Assembly (NCBI GenBank): GCA_013824015.1
Contig: PNNC01000211.1
Coordinates: 1-47,543, forward strand
Length of the DNA stretch: 47,543 nt
Direction of reading: 5' to 3'
From: Polaromonas sp.
GTDB taxonomy: Bacteria; Pseudomonadota; Gammaproteobacteria; Burkholderiales; Burkholderiaceae_C
Shown here: positions 26,760-36,038 of the stretch, in pieces
Numbering within the stretch: the stretch's first letter is position 1
How the letters are laid out: the number at the start of each line of letters is the position of its first letter
The notes under the pieces: generated by a model
What the model was told of the DNA's origin: nothing
Seen by the model: the letters and a program-made list of their open reading frames with translations, nothing else
Databases searched by the model: none
Program-made: the position numbers and the translations under genes

Positions 26760-29468
26760 ATGCCCCGCTCAAGCTGCTTGCCCAGGCCCCCGCTGAGTCC
26801 GGTGCTGCGGGCGGCTGTGTACGGCCTGCTTGCCCTGTGCGGGGTCTGCACGGTACCGTCACCTGCTGCGGCGGCCGTCGAGGCACCCCAGGCGGTGACC
26901 CTGCAACTCAAATGGCTGCACCAGTTCCAGTTTGCCGGTTATTACGCTGCACAGGCCAAAGGGTTTTACCGGGACGAAGGCCTGGAAGTCACGATTCGTG
27001 AGGGCGGCGCGGACCGGCCGGTGATCCAAGCGGTGCTCCAGGGCGATGCCCACTATGGCATCGCCGACTCGGATGTCCTGATCAACCGGATCAATGGCCA
27101 GCCGCTGGTGGCGCTGGCCGCGATTTTTCAGCACACCCCCTACGTGATCATGAGCCGGGAGGATCGCCGTATCCGCGCTCCCAGCGACCTGGTCGGCGCG
27201 CGCGTCATGCTGTCCGACGAACAGGGCGGTATCCAGTTGCGCGCCATGCTCAGGCGTGAAGGCATCGATCCTGCCCGTGTCAACATCGTTCCGCAGTCCT
27301 GGAAGCTGGAGGACCTGATCGAAGGCCGGGTGGACGCCGTGTCAGCCTATGCCACCGTGGAGCCGGCCATGCTCCGTGCCCGCGGTGTGGTGCCAGCCAC
27401 CATGCGCAGCCTGGACTACGGCATCGATTTCTACGGTGACATTCTTTTTACCCGCGAGATGCAGGCGAAAAATTCGCCCGAGAGCACCGCCGCCTTTTTG
27501 CGCGCCACGCGCAAGGGCTGGGACTATGCCTTCAGCAACGAGCGGGAAATTGCCGACCTGATCGCAGGCATGCCGGGCGTCGCGCAGCGCGGACTGACCA
27601 GTGAGCAGTTGCTCGGTGAGGCTGCGCAAATGCGGCCGTTCGTGTTGCCTGATCTGGTCGAGATCGGACATTTGAATCCCGCGCGGCTGGAGTCGATTGC
27701 CCGCGCCATGGCCAGCCTGGGTGTGGTCAGGGCCGACTACTCGCTGGCGGGCCTGATGTTCGAGCCGCGGACGGGGCTGCATCCTGGCGCCGTGCGATGG
27801 CTGGCCGGGACCGGCCTGGGCGTCGGCGCCTTGCTGACGCTGGTGCTGGTCTGGAACCTGCAAATGCGGCGCAGTGTGCGCGATCGCACCCGCCAGCTCC
27901 AGGCCGAGGTCGCGCGGCGCACGCAGGTGCAGCAGGAACTCCGGGACAGCCAGGAGATGGTCCAGCTGATTTTCGGCACCGCTGCCACAGGCATCGTGAT
28001 GAACACGCCCGAAGGCCGTTTCCTGATGGCCAATCCGGCCTATCACGCCACCGTGGGCTACACCGAGGCAGAACTGCAGACCATGGACACGCGCGAGTTG
28101 ACCCACCCGGACGACCGCGTTCGCTACACGGCGCTCAGGGACCGCATGCTTGCCGGTGAGCTCGAGCATTTTTCGGATGAAAAACGCTACCTCAGAAAGG
28201 ATGGATCTTCCGTGTGGGTTCATTCCACGGTCTCCATGGTGCGGTCGGCAGCGGGGCAGGCGACCCACATTATTTCGGTGACGGAGGACATTACCGAGCG
28301 CCGGGCCATCGAGGACAAACTGCGCCAGAGCGAGGCCCTGCTCAGGATCGCGGGCCGCACCGCGCGCATAGGCGGCTGGATGCTGGAACTGCCATCGAAT
28401 CAGGTCGTCTGGTCCGACGAGGTCTGCAGAATCCACGAGGTCGCGCCCGGGACCAGCCCCACGCTGGAGGAAGCGCTGGGGTTTTATGCCTCGCCCGAGT
28501 GGCGCGTGAAGATGCAGGTGGCAGTCCAGGCTTGCATAAGCAGCGCTGTCCCGTTTGACGAGGAAGTTGAAATCATCGGCGCACGTGGCCGACGGGTCTG
28601 GCTGAGGGTGATTGGCGAGGTGGCGCGCGACGACAACGGCCAGCTTGTCCGGCTTCACGGGTCGGCCCAGGACATCACCGAACACAGGCAGGTCCAGGAC
28701 AACATCCTGCGCCTCAATGCCGAGCTCGAGGAACGGGTGCGCCAGCGTACGGGCCAACTGGAGGCGGTCAACCGCGAACTCGAGGCGTTTTCCTATTCCG
28801 TTTCGCATGACCTGCGCTCCCCGCTCAACACCATCGATGGTTTCAGCCAGTTGATGCAGCGGATGCCGCTGGAAAAAGTCGGCGAGCAGGGCCGTCACTA
28901 CCTCAGCCGCATCCGCGCCGGCACGCGCCAGATGGGCGAATTGATCGAGGGACTGCTGTCACTGGCCAAGCTGTCGCGGGATCCCTTGCGCGCCACCACC
29001 GTGGATCTGTCAGAGATGGCCAGGCAGGTCGTCCAGGCCTGCCGTGAGCGCGAGCCCCAGCGCGAGGTGGAGGTGGTGGTCCAGCCGGACCTGCGGGCGC
29101 TGGGCGATCCGCTGTTGCTGTCGGTGGTGATGCACAACCTGGTGGGCAACGCCTGGAAGTTCACTTCGATGCAGCCGGTGGCGCATATCGAGGTGGGCAG
29201 CGAAACCGGCGCCGATGGTGACATGGCTTATTTTGTCCGGGACAACGGCGCCGGCTTCGACATGGCCTACGCCGACAAACTATTCGGCACCTTCCAGCGG
29301 CTGCATTCTTCTGTCGACTACGCGGGCACCGGCATCGGGCTGGCCACTGTCAAGCGCATCATCGACCGGCATGGGGGCCGGGTCTGGGCCCAGGCCGCTG
29401 AAGGGCAGGGTGCGACCTTTTATTTCACCCTCGAGACAGCGTTCGACAGGCCGGCGTCCGCAGGGTGA
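26760..29468 (+). CDS. Sensor histidine kinase with periplasmic NMT1/THI5-like domain and two PAS domains
   Basis: The 902-residue hybrid begins with a signal peptide (about 1-40). An NMT1/THI5-type substrate-binding domain (about 42-270) shows KWLHQFQFAGYYAAQAKGFY and the EGGADRPV region, as in pyrimidine or thiamine-precursor binding proteins. A TM helix (about 347-366) leads to PAS 1 (about 400-515), PAS 2 (about 530-643), a coiled-coil, and HisKA with H683 in SVSHDLRSPLN. The HATPase has DNGAGF and GTGIGLATVKRI. The binding domain probably detects an extracytoplasmic ligand and signals inward. No response regulator is adjacent. The start at 26760 gives the complete signal peptide. The ligand is unknown. 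Confidence 0.9.
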   Translation: MPRSSCLPRPPLSPVLRAAVYGLLALCGVCTVPSPAAAAVEAPQAVTLQLKWLHQFQFAGYYAAQAKGFYRDEGLEVTIREGGADRPVIQAVLQGDAHYGIADSDVLINRINGQPLVALAAIFQHTPYVIMSREDRRIRAPSDLVGARVMLSDEQGGIQLRAMLRREGIDPARVNIVPQSWKLEDLIEGRVDAVSAYATVEPAMLRARGVVPATMRSLDYGIDFYGDILFTREMQAKNSPESTAAFLRATRKGWDYAFSNEREIADLIAGMPGVAQRGLTSEQLLGEAAQMRPFVLPDLVEIGHLNPARLESIARAMASLGVVRADYSLAGLMFEPRTGLHPGAVRWLAGTGLGVGALLTLVLVWNLQMRRSVRDRTRQLQAEVARRTQVQQELRDSQEMVQLIFGTAATGIVMNTPEGRFLMANPAYHATVGYTEAELQTMDTRELTHPDDRVRYTALRDRMLAGELEHFSDEKRYLRKDGSSVWVHSTVSMVRSAAGQATHIISVTEDITERRAIEDKLRQSEALLRIAGRTARIGGWMLELPSNQVVWSDEVCRIHEVAPGTSPTLEEALGFYASPEWRVKMQVAVQACISSAVPFDEEVEIIGARGRRVWLRVIGEVARDDNGQLVRLHGSAQDITEHRQVQDNILRLNAELEERVRQRTGQLEAVNRELEAFSYSVSHDLRSPLNTIDGFSQLMQRMPLEKVGEQGRHYLSRIRAGTRQMGELIEGLLSLAKLSRDPLRATTVDLSEMARQVVQACREREPQREVEVVVQPDLRALGDPLLLSVVMHNLVGNAWKFTSMQPVAHIEVGSETGADGDMAYFVRDNGAGFDMAYADKLFGTFQRLHSSVDYAGTGIGLATVKRIIDRHGGRVWAQAAEGQGATFYFTLETAFDRPASAG

Positions 29469-29480
29469 GCGCCATGCCGA

Positions 29481-29933
29481 TCAGGGCCGCAAATAGGCCC
29501 AGCCGTCCTGCTGTTTTTTCATGATTTCAACCACGCCGGCAGGGACGTAAGCGATGGCGGGCAACATGTCGTCCCTGGTGATCTTCTGGCCGCGCATGGT
29601 GTTTTCGCAAGCGACCACGCGCACATTGGCCTTCAGGGCATCGGCGACACGCGAGCCGGTCGGCGACTCGAGCTTGAGCATGCCAATGCCGGGGCCGTAA
29701 GCGACGATGGCGATGTCCACATTGGCGGCCCCGACGTCGTCCTGGACGTTCTTCGCATTGTTCAGCGCCAGGTTCCATTTGGCCGGGTCGTTGTCGCTGA
29801 CCTGGATCACGATTTTGTGACGTTTTTGGCCTGCAGCCCCTGTCCCCTGGGCATGACTCGCTATCAAAAACGGAGCGGATAAGGCCGCAACGCCGGCCAG
29901 GCCGGCTTGAAGCAGCAGTCGGCGGTTGATCAT
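29481..29933 (-). CDS. Exported DsrE-like protein
   Basis: The 150-residue protein has a twin-arginine-like leader (MINRRLLLQAG) with a hydrophobic core up to about residue 27, then a DsrE/DsrF-like fold. The fold shows KIVIQVSDNDPAKWNLALNN, a VDIAIVAYGPGI strand, and VRVVACENTM where DsrE proteins often carry a cysteine. Family members relate to sulfur relay, but exported versions are uncharacterised. ATG at 29933 overlaps the gabD stop (ATGA), so the pair is co-translated. A copy of the dispersed repeat lies in frame and encodes the end of the signal peptide and the start of the mature protein. Confidence 0.78.
   Translation of the reverse strand: MINRRLLLQAGLAGVAALSAPFLIASHAQGTGAAGQKRHKIVIQVSDNDPAKWNLALNNAKNVQDDVGAANVDIAIVAYGPGIGMLKLESPTGSRVADALKANVRVVACENTMRGQKITRDDMLPAIAYVPAGVVEIMKKQQDGWAYLRP
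29828..29876 (+). repeat. Dispersed repeat, copy D, inside the DsrE-like gene
   Basis: CTGCAGCCCCTGTCCCCTGG ... GCTATCAAAAACGGAGC matches the intergenic copies in order and spacing. Read on the coding (minus) strand it is in frame and gives approximately APFLIASHAQGTGAAGQ, about residues 20-36 of the protein, across the predicted signal-peptide cleavage region. Confidence 0.6.
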
Positions 29934-31402
29934 TTCTGGATATCTCCGAGGCACAGGTATTTCATTTCGAGGTACTCGTCCATGCCGTGGCTGGAGCCTT
30001 CGCGGCCCAGGCCCGACTGCTTGACGCCGCCAAAAGGCACGTGTTCGGTGGCGATCACGCCGGCATTGATGCCGACCATGCCGTATTCCAGCGCCTCGGC
30101 CACGCGGTAGATGCGGCCGATGTCACGGCTGTAGAAGTAGCTGGCCAGGCCGAACTCGGTGTTGTTGGCCGCATCAATCGCTTCCTGCTCGTGCTTGAAG
30201 CGGAACACCGGCGCAAACGGGCCAAAGGTTTCTTCCTTGGCGCAGAGCATGTCGCCAGTGGCTTCGGAGATCACGGTGGGCTCGAAAAACTGGCCTGTCA
30301 TGCGTTTGCCGCCGGCCAGCAGCTTGCCGCCCCGGGCAATCGCGTCGTCCACATGGCGCTGCACCTTGTCCACGGCAGAGTCCTCGATCAGCGGGCCCTG
30401 CACCACGCCGTCCTCGAAGCCGTTGCCGACCTTGAGCTGCTTGACCTTGGCCGCGAATTTTTCGACGAACTGGTCGTACACGCCGTCCTGCACATAAATC
30501 CGGTTGGCGCAGACGCAGGTCTGGCCGGCGTTGCGGTACTTGCTGGCCATCGCGCCTTCGACGGCCGAGTCGATGTCAGCATCGTCGAACACGATGAAGG
30601 GCGCGTTGCCGCCGAGCTCCAGCGCGAGTTTCTTGATCGAAGGCGCGCTTTGCGCCATCAGGATGCGGCCGACCTCGGTGGAGCCGGTGAAGCTGATGTG
30701 GCGCACGGTGTCGCTGGCGCAGAAAACCTTGCCGACAGCGGCGCTTTCGTCGGTCGTCAGCACGTTGAGTACACCGGCCGGGATGCCGGCGCGCATGGCG
30801 AGCTCGGCCGCGGCCAGTGCGGTCAGCGGCGTCAGCTCGGCCGGCTTGATCACCACCGGGCAACCGGCCGCCAGGGCGGGCGCGACCTTGCGCGTGATCA
30901 TGGCCAGCGGGAAGTTCCAGGGCGTGATCGCGGCGCAGACGCCGATCGGCTGCTTCAGGACCATCAGGCGGCGGTTGTTGTCGAACTGGGGCAGGGTTTC
31001 GCCGTTGACACGTTTGGCCTCCTCGGCATACCACTCGACAAAACTGGCGCCGTAGGTCACTTCGCCTTTCGCCTCGGCAAACGGTTTGCCCTGTTCGGCG
31101 GTCATGATGCGGCCCAGATCCTCGACGTTGGCCATCAGCAGCTGGTACCACTTGAGCAGGATGGCGTGGCGCTCCTTGCCGGTCTTGCTGCGCCAGGCCG
31201 GCCAGGCGGCGTTGGCGGCGGCAATCGCGTCCTCGGCGTCTTTTGCGCCCAGGTTGGCCACATCGGCGAGTTTGAGGCCGGTGGCGGGGTCATTCACGTC
31301 GAAACGTGAACTGCCCTTGAGCCACTGGCCGTTGATCAGGGCGTCGGTCTTGAACAGGCTGGGGTCTTTGAGCAGCGCGAGGGGGGAAGTCTTCATGTCC
31401 AT
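29930..31402 (-). CDS. gabD: NAD(P)-dependent succinate-semialdehyde dehydrogenase
   Basis: The 490-residue aldehyde dehydrogenase matches the GabD group, oxidising succinate semialdehyde to succinate in the cytoplasm. The proton-accepting E262 lies in LELGGNAP and the nucleophile C296 in NAGQTCVCANR. PWNFP (161-165) and the FGPFAPV motif near the C-terminus are also present. The start at 31402 gives MDMKTSPLALLKDPS; M3 is a possible alternative. The gene overlaps the following exported DsrE-like gene by four bases, an unusual partner for this enzyme. Other semialdehydes, such as glutarate semialdehyde, cannot be excluded. Confidence 0.92.
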   Translation of the reverse strand: MDMKTSPLALLKDPSLFKTDALINGQWLKGSSRFDVNDPATGLKLADVANLGAKDAEDAIAAANAAWPAWRSKTGKERHAILLKWYQLLMANVEDLGRIMTAEQGKPFAEAKGEVTYGASFVEWYAEEAKRVNGETLPQFDNNRRLMVLKQPIGVCAAITPWNFPLAMITRKVAPALAAGCPVVIKPAELTPLTALAAAELAMRAGIPAGVLNVLTTDESAAVGKVFCASDTVRHISFTGSTEVGRILMAQSAPSIKKLALELGGNAPFIVFDDADIDSAVEGAMASKYRNAGQTCVCANRIYVQDGVYDQFVEKFAAKVKQLKVGNGFEDGVVQGPLIEDSAVDKVQRHVDDAIARGGKLLAGGKRMTGQFFEPTVISEATGDMLCAKEETFGPFAPVFRFKHEQEAIDAANNTEFGLASYFYSRDIGRIYRVAEALEYGMVGINAGVIATEHVPFGGVKQSGLGREGSSHGMDEYLEMKYLCLGDIQK

Positions 31403-31623
31403 GGGAGTCTCTTTCGGATGCGCCGCCTGTCGATGAATGCCGGGCGGCCGGTGGGCACAGTCTGCAAGCATAGCGCCTCCCACGGGTTTGCGCAGCAGCC
31501 GGGCCTGCGGGCGGCGGCGCAAACTTATAATCGAGGGCTCAGGCAAATCGAGCATCCACGGTGCGGTCGGCCGCTCCGGGCTGCAGGCCCGCCGGCGCCG
31601 GCCTCACCAGCAACCCACACACC

Positions 31624-34248
31624 ATGAGCACACCCACTTTCACCGTCGCCGACATCCGCAAGAGCTTTCTGGATTTTTTCGCGTCCAAGGGGCACACCGT
31701 GGTGGCCTCCAGTTCGCTGGTGCCGGGCAACGACCCGACCCTGATGTTCACCAACTCGGGCATGGTGCAGTTCAAGGATGTGTTCCTCGGCTCCGACAAG
31801 CGTCCCTATGTGCGCGCCGCGTCGGTGCAGGCCTGCCTGCGTGCCGGCGGCAAACACAACGACCTGGAAAACGTCGGTTACACCGCGCGCCACCACACTT
31901 TTTTCGAGATGCTGGGCAACTGGAGTTTTGGCGATTACTTCAAGCGCGAGTCGCTGAAGTGGGCCTGGGAACTGCTGACCGAGGTCTACAAGCTGCCGCC
32001 CGAACGCCTGCTGGCCACCGTGTATGAAGAGGACGACGAGGCCTACGACATCTGGACCAAGGAGATCGGCCTGCCGCCCGAACGCGTGATCCGCATCGGC
32101 GACAACAAGGGCGGGCGCTACAAGTCCGACAACTTCTGGATGATGGCCGACACCGGCCCCTGCGGCCCCTGCAGCGAGATTTTTTACGACCACGGCGCGC
32201 ACATCCCGGGCGGCCCGCCCGGCAGCCCCGATGAAGACGGCGACCGTTTCATCGAGATCTGGAACAACGTGTTCATGCAGTTCGACATGGCGGCCGATGG
32301 CAGCGTCACCAAGTTGCCTGCACCCTGCGTGGACACCGGCATGGGCCTGGAGCGGCTGGCCGCCATCCTGCAGCATGTGCACAGCAACTACGAAATCGAT
32401 ATTTTCGACGCCTTGGTCAAGGCCGCGTCGCGCGAGACCGGCGAGAAGGACCTGACCAACAAATCGCTGCGCGTGATCGCCGACCACATTCGCGCCACCG
32501 CCTTCCTGGTCAGCGACGGCGTCAATCCGTCCAACGAAGGCCGCGGGTATGTGCAGCGCCGCATCATCCGCCGCGCGATCCGCCACGGCTACAAGCTGGG
32601 CAAGAAAACGCCGTTTTTCCACAAGCTGGTGGCCGACCTGGCTGCACAGATGGGCGAGGCCTATCCCCGACTCAAGACCGACGAAGCCCGCATCACCGCG
32701 GTGCTCAAGGCCGAAGAGGAGCGTTTCTTCGAGACACTTGAAATCGGCATGACGATTCTGGACACGGCGCTTGCTGGCGGCGCGAAAGTGCTGCCCGGCG
32801 ATGTCGCTTTCAAGTTGCACGATACCTACGGCTTTCCGCTGGACCTGTCGGCCGACGTCTGCCGCGAGCGTGGTGTCGAGGTGGACGAAGCCGGCTTCAC
32901 CGCGGCCATGGACCGGCAGAAAAACCAGGCGCGTGCCGCCGGCAAATTCAGGATGGACCGTGCGCTCGACTACAGCGGCGAGATCAACGGTTTCACCGGT
33001 TACGAGGTCCTCGAGGAACCCGCGAAAGTGGTGGCGCTGTACGCCGACGGCGTGGCGGTGCCGGCGCTCAGTTCAGGCCAGAGCGGCGTGGTGGTGCTGA
33101 ACAGCACGCCGTTTTACGCCGAAAGTGGCGGCCAGGTCGGCGACCAGGGAACGATCACCGCTGAAGGTGTGTTGTTCGGCGTCGAGGATACGCAGAAGAT
33201 CAAGGCCGGTGTGTTTGGTCACCACGGTCTGCTCAGCGAGGGCACGCTGAAGGTGGGTGACGCGGTGCTGGCACGGGTGGACACGGCGCGCCGCGCAGCC
33301 ACCGTGCGCAACCACAGCGCCACCCATTTGATGCACAAGGCCTTGCGTGAGGTGCTGGGTGGCCATGTGCAGCAAAAGGGCAGCTTGGTCAACGCCGAGC
33401 GCACACGTTTCGACTTTGCCCACAACGCACCGGTGAGCGACGAGCAGATCCGCGAGATCGAGGCGCGTGTCAACACCGAAATCCTGGCCAACGAGCCGAC
33501 CGACGCGAGCGTGATGGACATGGAGTCGGCGCAGAAGACCGGCGCCATGATGCTGTTCGGCGAAAAATACGGCGATGAAGTGCGCGTGCTGAGCATCGGT
33601 TCCAGCAAGGAACTCTGCGGCGGCACCCATGTCGGCCGCACCGGCGACATTGGCCTGTTCAAGATCGTGGCCGAGGCCGGCGTGGCCTCGGGCGTGCGCC
33701 GCATCGAGGCAGTGACCGGCGCCAATGCGCTGGCTTACCTGCAGTCGCTGGAGTCCAGCATGCAGGCGGCGGCAGCGTCGCTGAAAGCCAGCCCGACCGA
33801 GCTGCAGCATCGTATCGGCCAGGTGCTGGACCAGGTCCGCACGCTCGAGAAGGAAATTGCGGCGCTCAAGGGCAAGCTGGCCTCGTCCCAGGGCGATGAA
33901 CTGATGGGCCAGGCGGTGGACATCAAGGGCCTGAAAGTGCTGGCCGCGAAGCTCGAAGGCGCCGACGCCAAGACCCTGCGCGACACCATGGACAAGCTCA
34001 AGGACAAGCTCAAGACCGCGGTCATCGTGCTGGCCGCGGTGGATGGCGACAAGGTGCAGATCGCTGCCGGTGTCACCGCCGACAGCGTGGGCAAGCTCAA
34101 GGCCGGTGAACTGGTCAACTTCGTGGCCCAGCAGGTCGGCGGCAAGGGTGGCGGCAAGGCCGACATGGCCATGGCCGGCGGCACCGATGCGTCCAAACTG
34201 CCGGCGGCATTGGCCTCGGTGCAGGGCTGGGTCAGCGAACGCGCCTGA
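31624..34248 (+). CDS. alaS: Alanyl-tRNA synthetase
   Basis: The 874-residue enzyme charges tRNA-Ala. The class II core begins at [14 protein letters not shown] and includes [17 protein letters not shown]. The editing domain has H564 and H568 in HSATHL and the zinc ligands C665 and H669 in CGGTH. The C-terminal C-Ala region with coiled-coil follows ([15 protein letters not shown]). The ATG at 31624 gives the conventional start; an in-frame GTG upstream lacks conserved sequence. It is divergent from gabD across about 220 bases. Housekeeping gene with no abnormality seen. Confidence 0.97.
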   Translation: MSTPTFTVADIRKSFLDFFASKGHTVVASSSLVPGNDPTLMFTNSGMVQFKDVFLGSDKRPYVRAASVQACLRAGGKHNDLENVGYTARHHTFFEMLGNWSFGDYFKRESLKWAWELLTEVYKLPPERLLATVYEEDDEAYDIWTKEIGLPPERVIRIGDNKGGRYKSDNFWMMADTGPCGPCSEIFYDHGAHIPGGPPGSPDEDGDRFIEIWNNVFMQFDMAADGSVTKLPAPCVDTGMGLERLAAILQHVHSNYEIDIFDALVKAASRETGEKDLTNKSLRVIADHIRATAFLVSDGVNPSNEGRGYVQRRIIRRAIRHGYKLGKKTPFFHKLVADLAAQMGEAYPRLKTDEARITAVLKAEEERFFETLEIGMTILDTALAGGAKVLPGDVAFKLHDTYGFPLDLSADVCRERGVEVDEAGFTAAMDRQKNQARAAGKFRMDRALDYSGEINGFTGYEVLEEPAKVVALYADGVAVPALSSGQSGVVVLNSTPFYAESGGQVGDQGTITAEGVLFGVEDTQKIKAGVFGHHGLLSEGTLKVGDAVLARVDTARRAATVRNHSATHLMHKALREVLGGHVQQKGSLVNAERTRFDFAHNAPVSDEQIREIEARVNTEILANEPTDASVMDMESAQKTGAMMLFGEKYGDEVRVLSIGSSKELCGGTHVGRTGDIGLFKIVAEAGVASGVRRIEAVTGANALAYLQSLESSMQAAAASLKASPTELQHRIGQVLDQVRTLEKEIAALKGKLASSQGDELMGQAVDIKGLKVLAAKLEGADAKTLRDTMDKLKDKLKTAVIVLAAVDGDKVQIAAGVTADSVGKLKAGELVNFVAQQVGGKGGGKADMAMAGGTDASKLPAALASVQGWVSERA

Positions 34249-34277
34249 GGTTTCAGCCAAGCGAACGCGTGCGCAGT

Positions 34278-34790
34278 TCAGGCGAGGGCGTCGGCGCTGG
34301 CCGGTGCCTGCAGCTTCTGCAGGCTCGCCACCGTGCGCAGGCAGGCTTGCGCGACTTCCTGGCCTTTGACCCGGAAGTGTTCGCTGAAATATCGCCGGTG
34401 TTGCTCGTGTTCATGGAAGTGGTGCGGGGTCAGCACCGCCGAAAACACCGGCACGCCGGTGTCCAGCTGCACCCGCATCAGGCCGCTGATCACCGCGTCG
34501 GCTACAAACTCGTGGCGGTAAATGCCGCCGTCCACCACCAGGCCACAGGCCACGATGGCGGCGTAACGTCCTGAGCGCGCCAGTTGCTGCGCATGCAGCG
34601 GAATCTCGAAAGCGCCGGGCACTTCGACCAGATCCATGTTTTCACGCGCCACGCCCTGGCCGGCCATTTCTGCCAGAAAGGCGTCGCGCCCCTGGTTGAC
34701 GATGTCGGCATGCCAGCTGGCTTGAATGAAGCAAAACCTGGCCGAGGGCTGTTGCGGCAAAAGCTCTGCCTGGGGATGTCTTTGACTCAT
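34278..34790 (-). CDS. ribH: 6,7-dimethyl-8-ribityllumazine synthase, type-II-like
   Basis: The 170-residue enzyme joins the pyrimidinedione and the butanone phosphate in the penultimate step of riboflavin synthesis. The substrate-binding SWHADIV and EVPGAFEIP motifs and the LTPHHFHEHEQHRRYF segment are visible. The latter, with its His-rich run and long C-terminus, resembles the RibH2 decameric group rather than the icosahedral type. AGGAGAA immediately precedes the ATG at 34790. An FMN riboswitch lies about 100 bases upstream in the leader. No other rib gene is near, so this is probably a dedicated, separately controlled copy. Confidence 0.9.
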   Translation of the reverse strand: MSQRHPQAELLPQQPSARFCFIQASWHADIVNQGRDAFLAEMAGQGVARENMDLVEVPGAFEIPLHAQQLARSGRYAAIVACGLVVDGGIYRHEFVADAVISGLMRVQLDTGVPVFSAVLTPHHFHEHEQHRRYFSEHFRVKGQEVAQACLRTVASLQKLQAPASADALA

Positions 34791-34892
34791 GGCTTCTCCT
34801 GAAAACGATCACCGAAATTCAGGGCGCACGAGCCTGCGGCTTGTCTTGAGCTGGCGTGCGAAAGCCAGCCTGCGAAACAGGCCGAAAACATC

Positions 34893-35043
34893 GCGCTCTC
34901 TTTCATCCGGACTGTGACCGTCGGCTTCGGAGTTGAACCGAATCTGCTGACCCTGGCTGCGTGAGCAGGCCAGGCGCTCGCGGGCTGATGCGTTTTGAAT
35001 GCAAACACCGCCGGTGGGGAATTTCGCCCCGCCCTGAGAACGC
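34893..35043 (-). promoter_or_regulatory. FMN riboswitch (RFN element) upstream of ribH
   Basis: On the reverse strand the conserved blocks occur in order: GTTCTCAGGGCGGGGCGAAA, TTCCCCACCGGCGGT, AGCCCGCGAGCGCC, GGTCAGCAGATTCGGTT, AACTCCGAAGCCGACGGTCA and CAGTCCGGATGAAAGAGAG. These are the six-helix FMN-aptamer landmarks. About 100 bases separate it from the ribH start, with small hairpins (for example GCTGGC/GCCAGC) but no T-run, which suggests translational control. A TAAAAT at 35075-35080 (reverse strand) may be the -10 element. 35044-35174 holds nothing else recognised. Confidence 0.95.
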
Positions 35044-35174
35044 TGTCCCTGGAAAAATCCCGGGGACGGTCTGGATTTTAGGCCGGGTGTTTGCCCCCTG
35101 CTTCAAGGGGCTCATTCGACCGGTTGCTGGTCAGGCAGGATTCGCGCGCGCTCTGTCAGGCACCGGCCTGCGCT

Positions 35175-35888
35175 TTACCTGGCGCACTGCCTGAGTTGCT
35201 GAATCACCGTCGCGGCGTTGGCCCACTGGATGGTCATCAGCGTTTTGCCATCCAGCGACAGCGTGAAGCTCTGCTTGTCACGCATGCCGTCCAGCGCCGC
35301 CGCCAGCCCCGGCACGGCAAACGCCACCGTGCCAACCTCTCTGGACTCCCTGTAATTGAACACCTGAACCGTCTGGGCAGGTTCATCATCCTGCTGCAGC
35401 GTGATCTTCAGTTTTTCGACGTTTCGCGGCTTGGGCAGTCCCGCGCCATGAAACATCAGCCAGGCATCCGGTTTGGGTTGTTGAAACCCCATGATGGTGA
35501 CGACGCCGCCGATGACGCCGTCGTTGATGTTGCTGGTGGATTTCGCAAAAGTCGCAGCGCATAACTTGCCTTCGGGTGTGGCGGTGGATTCGACACCCCA
35601 TTCCCCTTTGGCCAGCTTCTCACGCTTTATTTCCTTTTCTTGCTGTACTTTCAGGCGGAGGCGTTCCAGCTGAGCCAGCTCCTCCGCGCTTCGGACACGA
35701 CCGTTGCTCGCAGGCCGATCGGCGCCCATGGCCTCAATCGCAGCGCGCCGGTCCCGCAGCAAGTCCCAACCGGTGTAGACATACGGAGGACTGCACCCGT
35801 TCCCGTTGAATTGCATCCCGATGGGGCAGGCAACTGCCCCGATCGGAAACGCGAGCGCCAGCAAACATGGCAGGAAGGGTGTTTTCAT
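35175..35888 (-). CDS. Exported protein of unknown function
   Basis: The 237-residue protein has a clear signal peptide (about 1-20, cleavage near AVA|CP). The mature N-terminus has a small cysteine motif, CPIGMQFNGNGCSPP, similar in style to short Cys/Pro motifs at the start of some secreted DUF4189-type proteins. A charged, probably helical stretch (about 68-95, EELAQLERLRLKVQQEKEIK) leads to a beta-rich C-terminal domain with a final TVIQQLRQCAR. I do not recognise the family. It stands alone between the riboswitch region and ridA, on the minus strand. Confidence 0.7.
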   Translation of the reverse strand: MKTPFLPCLLALAFPIGAVACPIGMQFNGNGCSPPYVYTGWDLLRDRRAAIEAMGADRPASNGRVRSAEELAQLERLRLKVQQEKEIKREKLAKGEWGVESTATPEGKLCAATFAKSTSNINDGVIGGVVTIMGFQQPKPDAWLMFHGAGLPKPRNVEKLKITLQQDDEPAQTVQVFNYRESREVGTVAFAVPGLAAALDGMRDKQSFTLSLDGKTLMTIQWANAATVIQQLRQCAR

Positions 35889-36038
35889 ATCGATGGTTGG
35901 TCAGGCAAAAAGCCGCTGGTACAGCCGTCCAGTATGCTGTTTTGACTGCCAGCCGTGAACCCGACCCTGGTCGGGTGGCGCGGGTGGATTCAACGCAGTT
36001 CCGCTGGACGCGCGGCGCCAGAAGCGAGGCCCGCTGCG

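Noticed and set aside
26404-26796. A 130-codon plus-strand frame between the tRNA and the sensor kinase
   Set aside because: It begins inside the tRNA complement, runs through repeat copy C and overlaps the kinase start in another frame.
34961-35194. A 77-codon plus-strand frame over the riboswitch
   Set aside because: It is the complement of the conserved FMN aptamer and thus not a gene.
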